Positions 8,672 through 18,943 of a stretch of DNA of 38,438 nt are shown piece after piece. Made by a program: the position numbers and the translations under genes. Numbering within the stretch: position 1 is the first letter of the stretch; every line of letters starts with the position of its first letter. Below the pieces are notes generated by a model. That model ran no database searches. It was given only the letters and a program-made list of their open reading frames with translations, and was not told the origin of the DNA. The stretch is from JABDPF01 sp036351055 (GTDB taxonomy: Bacteria > Pseudomonadota > Gammaproteobacteria > Xanthomonadales > SZUA-36). Location of the stretch: the NCBI GenBank assembly GCA_036351055.1, contig JAZBOH010000249.1, positions 1 to 38,438 on the forward strand. Reading direction: 5' to 3'.

Positions 8672-8956
8672 TCAGGCGGCGCCGGATGATGGACTGGGCT
8701 TGGCAGCCGGGCAACTTCCCGTCGAGCATGAAGCCGCCGGTTTGCTGCCGGATTCGTGTACGTTCTTCTTGCCGTCTTTCTTGAAGTCGGTCTCGTACCA
8801 ACCGGCGCCTTTGAGGCGAAAACCGGCAGCAGACACCAGGCGTTGCAATTGGGCCTGGCCACAATCCGGGCAATCTTTCAACGGGTCATCACTCATGCGC
8901 TGAATTTTTTCCAGTTCGTGACCACAGGATTGGCATTGGTATTCGTAAATCGGCAT
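8672..8956 (-). CDS. FmdB-family zinc ribbon protein
   Basis: A 94-aa protein starting MPIYEYQCQSCGHE. The N-terminal 40 residues form a FmdB/CxxC_CxxC_SSSS zinc ribbon with Cys8, Cys11, Cys29 and Cys32. The rest is low complexity (Lys, Ser, Pro, Ala) with two more cysteines in CSTGSC. The ATG at 8956 is chosen over an in-frame start at 9001 because every family member starts MPxYEYxC. Function is unproven for this family; regulatory roles have been suggested. It is the first gene of the leftward block and sits directly upstream of aspS, a frequent neighbour. Confidence 0.9.
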   Translation of the reverse strand: MPIYEYQCQSCGHELEKIQRMSDDPLKDCPDCGQAQLQRLVSAAGFRLKGAGWYETDFKKDGKKNVHESGSKPAASCSTGSCPAAKPSPSSGAA

Positions 8957-9098
8957 AACGCTAACCTTTTCAAAGTTGAGCAATTGTAGTTGATGCAGCA
9001 CTAAATGGGGACAGCTTTGATGCTTTTCTACACTCCACCATGCAATCTCTCTGATATTATTGTGGGTTCGACCCAGGCCTAATTAACGGAGTACCCCG

Positions 9099-10784
9099 AT
9101 GCGGCTCAAGCACTTTCTGGCAATCGCCCTGTTACTTTCACTCACAGCCTGCCAGCAGGCTGAAACACCGGCACCGGCCGAAGAAGTTACCGAGGCCATC
9201 GCTGAACCCGAGGTCGCGGTGCGCGAGGAAGCCGCCGAACAGCCTTCCCGCTTCGACATCTATGCAAAATTCCGCCTGATAGCCGATCTCGATCACCTGG
9301 ATGAGCAACAGATAGAGATGATCCCGCTGCTGATCGAAGCGGCGAAAATCATGGACGACCTGTTCTGGCGGCAGGCCTTTGGCGACAAGGAACCCATGCT
9401 TTCCGCTATCGACGACCCCAAAATGCGTCACTTCGCGGAGATGAACTACGGCCCCTGGGACCGCCTCGATGCAAACAAGTCATTTGTCGAAGCTTTCGGC
9501 CCCAAACCCCTGGGTGCGCAATTTTACCCGCAGGACATGAGCCGCGAAGAATTCGAGGCCTGGGACCAGGAAGGCAAGGAAGGTCTCTATTCCTTTGTAA
9601 GGCGTGCTGAAGGCGGCGGCCTTGAGCTGGTGCCTTACCACGTCGCCTTTGCCGAGCCGTTAGAGAAAGCGGCCGGCCTGTTGCGCAAAGCCTCCGCGCT
9701 GGCCGTGGACCCGGAATTCGCCAACTACCTTTCGATGCGTGCAGACGCCCTGGTCAGTGACGATTTCCAGCCTTCCGACATGGCCTGGATGGACATGAAA
9801 AACAACCCGATCGAGCTCGTGATCGGCCCCATCGAAACCTACGAAGACCAGTTGTACGGCTATCGCGCAGCCTACGAGGCTTACGTGCTGATCAAGGACC
9901 TGGAATGGAGCGAACGCCTGGCGCGTTTTGCGCAGTACCTGCCGGAACTGCAGAAAGGCCTGCCGGTTGCTGACGAATACAAGGCGGAGACACCGGGCTC
10001 CGACGCGGACCTGAACGCTTACGACGTGGTTTATTACGCTGGAGACTGCAACGCGGGTTCCAAGACCATCGCCATCAACCTGCCCAACGACGAAGAAGTG
10101 CAGTTGGCGAAAGGCACGCGCCGCCTGCAGCTTAAAAATGCCATGCTGGCCAAGTACAACCTCATCCTGGTGCCGATTTCCGATGTGCTGATCGCTGCAG
10201 ACCAGCGCCAGCACATCACCTTTGACGCTTTCTTCGGCAACACCATGTTCCACGAGGTCGCGCACGGCCTGGGCATCAAGAATACGATCACTGGCGCCGG
10301 CACCGTGCGCCAGGCGATGAAAGAACACGCCTCTGCACTCGAAGAAGGCAAAGCGGACATCCTCGGCCTGTACATGGTGCAGAAGCTGCGCGAGAAAGGC
10401 GAAATCAGCGAGGGCGTCGTGATGGACAACTACGTGACCTTCCTCGCCGGTATTTTCCGCTCGATCCGTTTCGGCGCCAGCAGCGCCCACGGCCGCGCCA
10501 ACATGATCCGGTTCAACTTCTTCGAGCAGGCAGGCGCCTTCAGCCGCGATGAGGCCACGGGCACATACCGCGTCAACGTGGCCGAGTTTGAACAGGCCAT
10601 CCGTGACCTCAGCAACCGCATCCTGACCCTGCAGGGCAACGGCGATTACGATGCGGTCGACGCGTTTGTAGCAGAAATGGGGGGCGTCAGCCCCCAGTTG
10701 CAGACCGATATCGAACGGCTGTCCACGGCGGCCATCCCGGTGGACATCGAGTTCGAGATGGGCACCGACGTGCTCGGCCTGTAA
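9099..10784 (+). CDS. Predicted M49-like zinc metallopeptidase lipoprotein
   Basis: A 561-aa protein with a lipoprotein signal peptide: MRLKH, a hydrophobic run and the lipobox LTAC with Cys18 as acylation site, then a Pro/Glu/Ala-rich linker (about 19-48). The zinc site is HEVAH at residues 385-389 with EEGKAD at 415-420. This matches the HExxH/EExxAD pattern of bacterial relatives of dipeptidyl peptidase III (family M49), whereas classical DPP III has HExxxH. It is likely a membrane-anchored periplasmic peptidase. A GGAG ribosome site lies 7 bases before the ATG. proB starts 15 bases after its stop, so they may share a transcript. Peptidase class is well supported; substrate is unknown. Confidence 0.83.
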   Translation: MRLKHFLAIALLLSLTACQQAETPAPAEEVTEAIAEPEVAVREEAAEQPSRFDIYAKFRLIADLDHLDEQQIEMIPLLIEAAKIMDDLFWRQAFGDKEPMLSAIDDPKMRHFAEMNYGPWDRLDANKSFVEAFGPKPLGAQFYPQDMSREEFEAWDQEGKEGLYSFVRRAEGGGLELVPYHVAFAEPLEKAAGLLRKASALAVDPEFANYLSMRADALVSDDFQPSDMAWMDMKNNPIELVIGPIETYEDQLYGYRAAYEAYVLIKDLEWSERLARFAQYLPELQKGLPVADEYKAETPGSDADLNAYDVVYYAGDCNAGSKTIAINLPNDEEVQLAKGTRRLQLKNAMLAKYNLILVPISDVLIAADQRQHITFDAFFGNTMFHEVAHGLGIKNTITGAGTVRQAMKEHASALEEGKADILGLYMVQKLREKGEISEGVVMDNYVTFLAGIFRSIRFGASSAHGRANMIRFNFFEQAGAFSRDEATGTYRVNVAEFEQAIRDLSNRILTLQGNGDYDAVDAFVAEMGGVSPQLQTDIERLSTAAIPVDIEFEMGTDVLGL

Positions 10785-10799
10785 GCCGGGCAAGCTTTC

Positions 10800-11879
10800 A
10801 TGGGCGGACGTATTGTCGTCAAGATCGGCAGCCAGGTGCTTTGCGATGAGCAGGGAGAACTGAACCTGGCCGTGCTGGAGCAGCTGGCCGGCCAGATCGG
10901 CCGGCTGGCGGAAGACGGCTGGCAGGTGTTGATGGTTTCATCGGGCGCGGTCGCCGCCGGGCGCGGCGTTGCCGGGCAAAAACTGGAACGGGTCAACGAC
11001 CCGGTAGCCCGCAAGCAGGTACTGGCCGCCACCGGCCAGGTGCGCCTGATGGAGAGCTACCGCGCATTGTTTGCACAGCAGGGATTGACCATCGCCCAGG
11101 TCCTGGCCAGTAAAAGCGACTTCCAGACACGCCGCCACTACCTGAACATGCGCGGTTGCATCGACGGCCTGCTGACCGCTGGCATCATCCCGGTGATCAA
11201 TGAAAACGACGTCGTCAGTATTACCGAGCTGATGTTTACCGACAACGATGAACTGGCCGGGCTGCTCGCCGGCATGGTCAACGCCGACCTGCTGTGCCTG
11301 TTGAGCACGGTGCCGGGGGTGTTTGACGGCCACCCGGACGAACCGGCGACACGGTGCATCGATACCTGGGACGATCAGCAATACCAGTCCGACGAGGTCG
11401 TGCAGCGCGGCGCCTCGGCACTGGGCCGCGGCGGCATGCACAGCAAGCTGAACATTGCGCGCAGGACAGCCCAGCTGGGCACCACCGTTGTGATCGCCGA
11501 CGGAACCGACCGCGACATCCTGTTCAAGATTGTAAGCGGGCAGAAAGCCGGCACCCGCTTCCCCGCGCTTGGCGGTGCCTCACCCGCCAAGCGCTGGCTG
11601 GCCAGCACCGACGGCCACGCCGTGGGTTCGGTTACCGTCAACCACGGCGCCGCCGAAGCACTGACGGACCGCAGCCGCCTGGCCAGCTTGTTGCCGGTGG
11701 GAATCGAGGCCATCGACGGCTCTTTCAGCCAGGGCGACGTGATCCAGGTCTGCACCCCGGACGGCAAGGTCCTGGGGTGTGGGCGCGCCGGCTACGGCCA
11801 TGCAGAAGCGAGGCAGTCCATCGGTAAACGTGGACAAAAGCCGCTGATCCACTACGATTACCTCTACCTGATCGACTGA
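10800..11879 (+). CDS. proB: Glutamate 5-kinase
   Basis: ProB phosphorylates glutamate to gamma-glutamyl phosphate, the first step of proline synthesis. The 359-aa protein has an N-terminal amino-acid kinase domain (VVKIGSQVL at the start, MVSSGAVAAGRG near 45, PVINENDVVS near 135, LLSTVPGVFDG near 160, GGMHSKLNIARR near 210) and a C-terminal PUA domain (about 275-355) that in the family contributes to regulation. It is followed after 11 bases by proA. The start has only a weak ribosome site, so it may depend on read-through from the peptidase gene. Confidence 0.97.
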   Translation: MGGRIVVKIGSQVLCDEQGELNLAVLEQLAGQIGRLAEDGWQVLMVSSGAVAAGRGVAGQKLERVNDPVARKQVLAATGQVRLMESYRALFAQQGLTIAQVLASKSDFQTRRHYLNMRGCIDGLLTAGIIPVINENDVVSITELMFTDNDELAGLLAGMVNADLLCLLSTVPGVFDGHPDEPATRCIDTWDDQQYQSDEVVQRGASALGRGGMHSKLNIARRTAQLGTTVVIADGTDRDILFKIVSGQKAGTRFPALGGASPAKRWLASTDGHAVGSVTVNHGAAEALTDRSRLASLLPVGIEAIDGSFSQGDVIQVCTPDGKVLGCGRAGYGHAEARQSIGKRGQKPLIHYDYLYLID

Positions 11880-11890
11880 AGCAGACCGCG

Positions 11891-13162
11891 ATGAACGAAA
11901 TTGAACGATACCTGGAGCAAGGGCTGCGAAATGCCCGCGAAGCAGCGCGCGAACTGGCCCGCGGCGACGACAACACCATCCGGTGCGTGCTTTATGGCCT
12001 GGCGGAAAAGGCCATGGCCAACTGCGCGGAAATCCTGGAGGCGAACCGCAGCGACCTGTCGCGGATGCCGGAAGACGACCCCAGGCACGACCGGCTGCTG
12101 CTGAACCGCGGGCGGCTGGAATCGATCTGCAGCGACCTGCGCAGCGTGGCCGACCTGCCCTCCCCGGTGGGTGAATTGCTTGAGAAGAGAACGCTGGAGA
12201 ACGGCCTGCTGCTGAGCAAGGTCCGGGTGCCGATAGGCGTGATCGCGGTGATATTCGAATCCCGGCCCAACGTGACCTTCGACGTCTTCGCGCTGTGCCT
12301 GAAAACCCGCAACGCCTGCGTTCTGAAAGGCAGCAGCGACGCGCACGATACCAACCGCGTGGTGGTGCGGCTGATGCACGAGGTGCTGCTGGAAAACGGC
12401 ATCATTCCCGACTGCGTATTCCTGGCGCCACCCCAGCGCGAATGGCTGCCGACCATTCTCAACGCCGTGGGCTATATCGACCTCGCCATCCCCCGCGGCT
12501 CACAAGGCCTGATCGACTTCGTGCGTGACAACGCCAGCATCCCGGTGATCGAGACCGGCGCTGGTATCGTGCATACCTACGTGGATGCCAGCGCCGACCT
12601 GCACGATGCCCGGGCGGTCATCACCAACGCCAAGACCCGGCGTGTCAGCGTGTGCAACGCGCTCGACACCCTGGTGATTCACCGGGACCTGCTGGGAAAC
12701 CTGCCGTTCCTGGTTCGGGAATTGGCCGAAAAAGGTGTCGAAGTCTTCGCCGACGAGGCCGCCTTTGCCGCCCTCGACGGTTACTACCCTTACCCGGGCA
12801 AGCTCAGCGAGGCTGAGGACAAACACTTTGGGCAGGAATTCCTGTCACTGCGCCTGTCCATCAAAACCGTGGCCGGCCTGGACGAGGCGCTGGACCATAT
12901 CCACCGCCACTCTTCCCGGCATTCCGAGGCGATCATGGCCGAGGACCCGGCAACCATCGAACGCTTCCTGAACGAGGTGGACGCCGCGGCCGTTTATGCC
13001 AACACGTCGACCGCCTTTACCGACGGCGGCCAGTTCGGCATGGGCGCGGAGATCGGGATCAGTACCCAGAAACTGCATGCCCGCGGCCCCATGGCCTTGC
13101 CCGAACTGACCAGTTACAAGTGGGTGGTGCGCGGAGACGGGCAGGTACGCTCGGCCAGCTGA
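11891..13162 (+). CDS. proA: Gamma-glutamyl phosphate reductase
   Basis: ProA reduces gamma-glutamyl phosphate to glutamate semialdehyde with NADPH, the second proline step. It is a 423-aa ALDH-superfamily protein of normal length. The cofactor region IGVIAVIFESRPNVTFD is at about 115-131, PRGSQGLIDFV at 201-211, and the catalytic Cys255 lies in RRVSVCNALDT. The C-terminal GAEIGISTQKLHARGPMALPELTSYK is the family ending. It forms an operon with proB. The last base of its TGA is the first base of the next gene's ATG. Confidence 0.97.
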   Translation: MNEIERYLEQGLRNAREAARELARGDDNTIRCVLYGLAEKAMANCAEILEANRSDLSRMPEDDPRHDRLLLNRGRLESICSDLRSVADLPSPVGELLEKRTLENGLLLSKVRVPIGVIAVIFESRPNVTFDVFALCLKTRNACVLKGSSDAHDTNRVVVRLMHEVLLENGIIPDCVFLAPPQREWLPTILNAVGYIDLAIPRGSQGLIDFVRDNASIPVIETGAGIVHTYVDASADLHDARAVITNAKTRRVSVCNALDTLVIHRDLLGNLPFLVRELAEKGVEVFADEAAFAALDGYYPYPGKLSEAEDKHFGQEFLSLRLSIKTVAGLDEALDHIHRHSSRHSEAIMAEDPATIERFLNEVDAAAVYANTSTAFTDGGQFGMGAEIGISTQKLHARGPMALPELTSYKWVVRGDGQVRSAS

Positions 13163-13908
13163 TGGCTAAAGTACTGGTTTTTCAACATGTGCCGGCCGAG
13201 CCGCTTGGCACGCTGGACCCGATGCTGCGAAACCGCGGGCACCGCATCCGCTACGTCAACTTTCACCGTGACCCGGATGCCCGTCCCGATATCGGACGCT
13301 ATGACGCATTGATCGTGCTCGGTGGGCCGCAGATGCCGGACCAGGGCGAGCGCTTCCCGCACCTGGAGGTGGAGATGAGGTGCATCGAAGCCGCCCTGGA
13401 GCGCGAGATCCCGGTACTTGGAATCTGCCTCGGCGCCCAACTGCTCGCCTATACCCTGGGCGGGGGTGCGCGCCCGATGAAAGAGTGGGAAATTGGCTGG
13501 CACACACTGGAGCCAACCCATTATTCCGCGGCCGACCCGCTGTTCTGCGCACTGGTCGAACCGCGCCCGGTGTTCCAGTGGCACGGCTATACCTTCGACC
13601 TGCCGCGCGAGGCGGTACACTTGGCGCGGTCCGATGATTGCGAGAACCAGGCCTTCCGCTACGGACCCAACGCCTACGGCCTGCAATGCCACCTGGAGCT
13701 GGATGAACGCCTGATCAACCGCTGGCTGGCGCTGCCGGACTACGTGAAAGACCTGGAAACCTTCGGCCGCCGCGGCAGCGTGGACCAAATCCGCCTGCAG
13801 ACCCATGAACTGATCGGCCAATCCGCGACGCTGGGCCAGGCCATTTTCGGGCAGTTCCTGCGGCCACTCGGGGTACGCAACAGCCGCCACGTGCTGCCTT
13901 CGAGGTAA
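13162..13908 (+). CDS. Class I glutamine amidotransferase
   Basis: A 248-aa stand-alone GATase-1 protein, GMP-synthase-glutaminase-like. The triad is visible: Cys89 in the nucleophile elbow LGICLGAQL, and His177 with Glu179 in GLQCHLEL. The start is set at the ATG at 13162 (MAKVLVFQHV), which overlaps the proA stop by one base. An upstream start at 13120 would lie wholly inside proA. Such proteins are often annotated as GMP synthase or as gamma-glutamyl hydrolase-like enzymes, but no synthetase domain is present. The donor is expected to be glutamine or a gamma-glutamyl compound. Coupling to proBA suggests a glutamate or gamma-glutamyl theme. Confidence 0.85.
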   Translation: MAKVLVFQHVPAEPLGTLDPMLRNRGHRIRYVNFHRDPDARPDIGRYDALIVLGGPQMPDQGERFPHLEVEMRCIEAALEREIPVLGICLGAQLLAYTLGGGARPMKEWEIGWHTLEPTHYSAADPLFCALVEPRPVFQWHGYTFDLPREAVHLARSDDCENQAFRYGPNAYGLQCHLELDERLINRWLALPDYVKDLETFGRRGSVDQIRLQTHELIGQSATLGQAIFGQFLRPLGVRNSRHVLPSR

Positions 13909-13931
13909 CCCTTCAGAAAGGCTTCTGTCCT

Positions 13932-14267
13932 TTACTCCGGCTTGATGAACCCGGTCGCTGCGGCCGCCTGCAACAGGTCATGTTTTGCATGGTCGATGCA
14001 CCAGGACTTGAGCGCCATCTCGGTTGACAGGGCAGTGTGCTCTTCCCCCGAGGCTGCATTCACCGTGTTGATCACGGTCCAATAATCGGTCGGTTTTTCG
14101 ACGCCATCGAGCAGGAACTGGACACAGGTCTTTTGCGCAAGGGCCGCCAGTGGATCCTGCGGCTGGTCCGCGTATAACTCGGCTGCCGGATCTTTTATTT
14201 CGAAAGTGGCAAAAGCCGGACCCACCAGCACAGAAAGAACCAGCGGAAGGAAAATGTATTTCGACAT
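13932..14267 (-). CDS. Small secreted two-cysteine protein of unknown function
   Basis: A 111-aa protein with a clear signal peptide (MSKYIFLPLVLSVLVGPAFA, cleavage after residue 20). The mature part is about 90 residues with exactly two cysteines, Cys48 and Cys90, likely forming a disulfide in the periplasm. Its pattern of C-x2-FLLDG ... W-C faintly recalls small Rap1a/HdeA-like periplasmic helical proteins, but I cannot assign it. The ATG at 14267 is preferred over 14276 because AGG lies 10 bases upstream of it. It converges with the glutamine amidotransferase gene and lies downstream of the clpB terminator, so it needs its own promoter. Confidence 0.7.
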   Translation of the reverse strand: MSKYIFLPLVLSVLVGPAFATFEIKDPAAELYADQPQDPLAALAQKTCVQFLLDGVEKPTDYWTVINTVNAASGEEHTALSTEMALKSWCIDHAKHDLLQAAAATGFIKPE

Positions 14268-14330
14268 GGGCTGCATACCTGGCCATTTGTTGAAAGCTCT
14301 GGCCGTCATACTAGCACCAACCCCCGGGGC

Positions 14331-14361
14331 AAAAAAAACCCCGCCAATCGGCGGGGCTTTT
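14331..14361 (-). terminator. Rho-independent terminator after clpB
   Basis: A 7-bp GC stem (ccccgcc 14339-14345, ggcgggg 14350-14356) with a 4-base loop. Read leftward it is followed by eight T residues. It sits 16 bases past the clpB stop. It has only a short T-run in the rightward direction. Confidence 0.88.
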
Positions 14362-14376
14362 GCGTGCAGAAATGCT

Positions 14377-16944
<2,568 letters not shown>

Positions 16945-17000
16945 GTTGAATTCCTCGAATTTTTTAAGCCGCCAGTCTGGCCGCTGCAGATGACCATAAA

Positions 17001-17026
17001 ATGTGGGCCAAACACCCCAAAATCAA
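17001..17026 (-). promoter_or_regulatory. Candidate sigma-32 (heat-shock) promoter of clpB
   Basis: Read leftward there is TTGAT (17022-17026), a 14-base spacer, then CCCACAT (17001-17007). This is close to the sigma-32 consensus TTGAA-N13/15-CCCCAT. It lies about 57 bases upstream of the clpB ATG, and clpB is a classic RpoH target. Matches are partial, so this is a prediction. Confidence 0.45.
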
Positions 17027-17058
17027 CACGATGAACCTATCTGCAGCGCGTTTTCAGA

Positions 17059-17107
17059 AAATGGTACCGGATACATTTTTTGGCAGAAAATGTATCCGGT
17101 ACCATTT
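17059..17107. repeat. Inverted repeat 1, ggatacatttt family
   Basis: Two perfect 21-base arms (17059-17079 and 17087-17107) flank a 7-base loop (ttggcag). The arms contain ggtaccggatacatttt. It is a REP/REPIN-like structure with no protein-coding content. It shares the core ccggatacattttt with the next repeat but differs at the outer end (ggta against gggg). Confidence 0.9.
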
Positions 17108-17200
17108 GTTGTTGAACCAAGCTACTTGTCGGGGTTCCCTCCGAAACGCGCAACACAGCAGTACTTTCGGAAATCTGGGAGACACCATGCTGGCGATTCT

Positions 17201-17253
17201 CAAAAAGGGGCCGGATACATTTTTCGGCGAAAAATGTATCCGGCCCCTTTTTG
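17201..17253. repeat. Inverted repeat 2, ggatacatttt family
   Basis: Two perfect 24-base arms (17201-17224 and 17230-17253) flank the loop cggcg. The arms contain aaaaaggggccggatacat. The arms end in A/T runs, so each strand reads as a strong stem followed by TTTTT. It could act as a terminator for dapE (leftward). Confidence 0.9.
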
Positions 17254-17284
17254 TTGGAAAAATGTATCCGGCCCCTTTTTGTTG
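17230..17284. repeat. Tandem half copy of inverted repeat 2
   Basis: The right arm of repeat 2 (aaaaatgtatccggcccctt and its T-run, 17230-17252, followed by gttg) is repeated directly at 17258-17280, again followed by gttg. The period is 28 bases. The second copy has no left partner of its own. Confidence 0.85.
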
Positions 17285-17302
17285 AGTCTAGGTCGCGGTG
17301 GC

Positions 17303-17392
17303 GTATACCCCCTTTACGGGGTCTTTGAAACAGGATGTTTCAAGAGAAGCGACACAAGGAAGTGCTTGAGCGCCCCCGGAAAGGGGGTATAC
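17303..17392. repeat. 90-bp element with 13-bp terminal inverted repeats
   Basis: gtatacccccttt at 17303-17315 is matched in inverted orientation by aaagggggtatac at 17380-17392. The 64 bases between carry no gene. The ends are unrelated to the ggatacatttt family. It could be a small MITE-like element or a structured RNA of the dapE 3' region. Confidence 0.6.
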
Positions 17393-17447
17393 GGTGCCGT
17401 GACCGGGTTTAGAATTCCGAACTGGCGAATGTGAGTGGGGTTCGTTT

Positions 17448-18578
17448 CTAGAGGTAGAGGCGGCGGAGGATGTCTAGGTAGGTTTCCTGGAGGAGGTCGA
17501 GGTCGGCGGTGGAGGTGCGTTCGTCTACCTGGTGGATAGAGGTATTGAGCAGGCCCAGCTCCAGGACCTCGGTGCCGAGGGGGGCGATATAGCGGCCATC
17601 GGAGGTTCCACCCCCGGTATTCAGTTCGGGGTAAACACCCAAGACATCCTCAACTGCGCCAACCACGGCTTCGCGCAGCTTGCCGGGCTCGCTGCGGAAC
17701 GGCTCGCCCATGATCTGCCACTCGAGGTTGTAATCGTCGATTTCGTGCTTGAGCAGGAGTTGGTCGACCCGGGTCTTGATATCGAGACTGGGGGATCCAG
17801 GGCCGTTGCGGAAGTTGACCAGCAACTCGACGCTGGCGGGCGTGGCATTGCCCGCTCCGGTGCCGGCGCTCATCCACGCAACCTGGCAATGGCTGGGCGG
17901 AAATTCCTCGTCGCCCGCGTCCCATTGTTGCCTGACGAGATCGTCCAGGAAAGGCGCCATGCGGTGCACCGGGTTGTCCAGGTTCTCCGGGAAAGCCGTG
18001 TGACCCTGGATGCCATTCACCTTCAGGCGAAGGTAGATCGACCCGCGCCGGCCGACGCGGATGGTGTCACCCAATGTTGACTGGCTCGACGGCTCCCCGA
18101 CCAGGCAGTAATCGGGCCGGATGCCCCGGCGTCTCATTTCATCCACGACGCGCGTGACTCCGTCTATGGCAGGGCCTTCCTCGTCACTGGTCAGCATCAG
18201 TCCGAGCTGGCCCGGGTGGTCCGGGTTTTCTGCAACAAAGGTCTCCAGCGCAACCACCATCGCCGCCACGCCGCCCTTCATGTCGGCCACGCCGCGCCCG
18301 TAAAGATCACCATCCTTTTCACCGGGATTGAATGGCAGGAACGTCCACAGTTCCTCGGGGCCCGGCGGAACGACGTCGGTATGGCCCAGGAACCACAGCG
18401 AGGGTGAAGCCCTGCCGCGGGTAAACAACACGTTGCTGACCTCACCGCACAGGAACCACTCGACATCGAAGCCAAGCGGCAACAGGCGTTCGGCGATCAG
18501 TCGCTGGCAGCCGGCGTCTTCGGGCGTCAGCGATGGACGGGCTACCAGTTCACGGGTCAGATCGAGCGTACGGGACAT
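17448..18578 (-). CDS. dapE: Succinyl-diaminopimelate desuccinylase
   Basis: DapE removes succinate from N-succinyl-LL-diaminopimelate in the lysine/meso-DAP pathway. It is a 376-aa di-zinc M20-family amidohydrolase. Metal and catalytic residues are visible: His66 and Asp68 in GHTDVVPPG, Asp99 in GVADMKGG, Glu133-Glu134 in SDEEGPA, and the C-terminal His in LNTSIHQVDERT. GGTSDGRYIA near 317 is also a DapE signature. It starts 2 bases after the ArsC-like gene, as in other proteobacterial dapD-arsC-dapE groups. Confidence 0.97.
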   Translation of the reverse strand: MSRTLDLTRELVARPSLTPEDAGCQRLIAERLLPLGFDVEWFLCGEVSNVLFTRGRASPSLWFLGHTDVVPPGPEELWTFLPFNPGEKDGDLYGRGVADMKGGVAAMVVALETFVAENPDHPGQLGLMLTSDEEGPAIDGVTRVVDEMRRRGIRPDYCLVGEPSSQSTLGDTIRVGRRGSIYLRLKVNGIQGHTAFPENLDNPVHRMAPFLDDLVRQQWDAGDEEFPPSHCQVAWMSAGTGAGNATPASVELLVNFRNGPGSPSLDIKTRVDQLLLKHEIDDYNLEWQIMGEPFRSEPGKLREAVVGAVEDVLGVYPELNTGGGTSDGRYIAPLGTEVLELGLLNTSIHQVDERTSTADLDLLQETYLDILRRLYL

Positions 18579-18580
18579 GG

Positions 18581-18943
18581 TCAGATATAGTCCTCCAGGC
18601 TGTCCGGCGCGAATCCGACATCGAGGATATTGTCACCGTCGGTAAAAACCGGGCGCTTGACCAGGGTTGGCTGCTCCAGGAGCAGCGGCACAGGGTCGGT
18701 TTCGGCTGCCTGCTTCTGTTCTGCGCTCAACTTTCGCCAGGTGGTCGAGCGACGGTTCAAGAGGTAGGGGCCATGGGCGGAAGCCAGCCACTTTCGCAGC
18801 GCGGCTTCCGGCACGCCTTCCTTGCGGAAATCATGAAAAGTGTGCGGGACCTTGCGCGCCTCCAGCCACTTCAGGGCGTTGCGCACCGTGTCGCAGTTGG
18901 AGATACCGTAAACGTGCAAATGTACCCGCTTGTCACTCAGCAT
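18581..18943 (-). CDS. ArsC/Spx-family reductase-like protein (YffB type)
   Basis: A 120-aa thioredoxin-fold protein of the ArsC/Spx/YffB group. The start is the ATG at 18943 (MLSDKRVHLHVYGISNCDTV), lying 11 bases inside the end of dapD; a longer start at 18988 would lie further inside dapD. Only the first active-site cysteine (Cys17, NCDT) is present, as in YffB. The later motif LVKRPVF at about 91-97 is the conserved family loop. The physiological role of YffB proteins is not settled. Its place between dapD and dapE is conserved across proteobacteria. Confidence 0.9.
   Translation of the reverse strand: MLSDKRVHLHVYGISNCDTVRNALKWLEARKVPHTFHDFRKEGVPEAALRKWLASAHGPYLLNRRSTTWRKLSAEQKQAAETDPVPLLLEQPTLVKRPVFTDGDNILDVGFAPDSLEDYI

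Larger units (their letters stand above)
16945..17447. other. Gene-free clpB-dapE intergenic region with several repeats
   Basis: Some 500 bases between dapE (ends 17448, leftward) and clpB (starts 16944, leftward). I see no convincing coding sequence: the open frames over it simply read the repeats. It contains a possible sigma-32 promoter, two large inverted repeats with a ggatacatttt core, an extra half copy, and a separate 13-bp inverted-repeat pair. These are listed individually. Confidence 0.85.

Noticed and set aside
9002..9040. ggggacagcttt just upstream of the M49-like gene as another REP copy
   Set aside because: It has no inverted partner and no second copy in the window.
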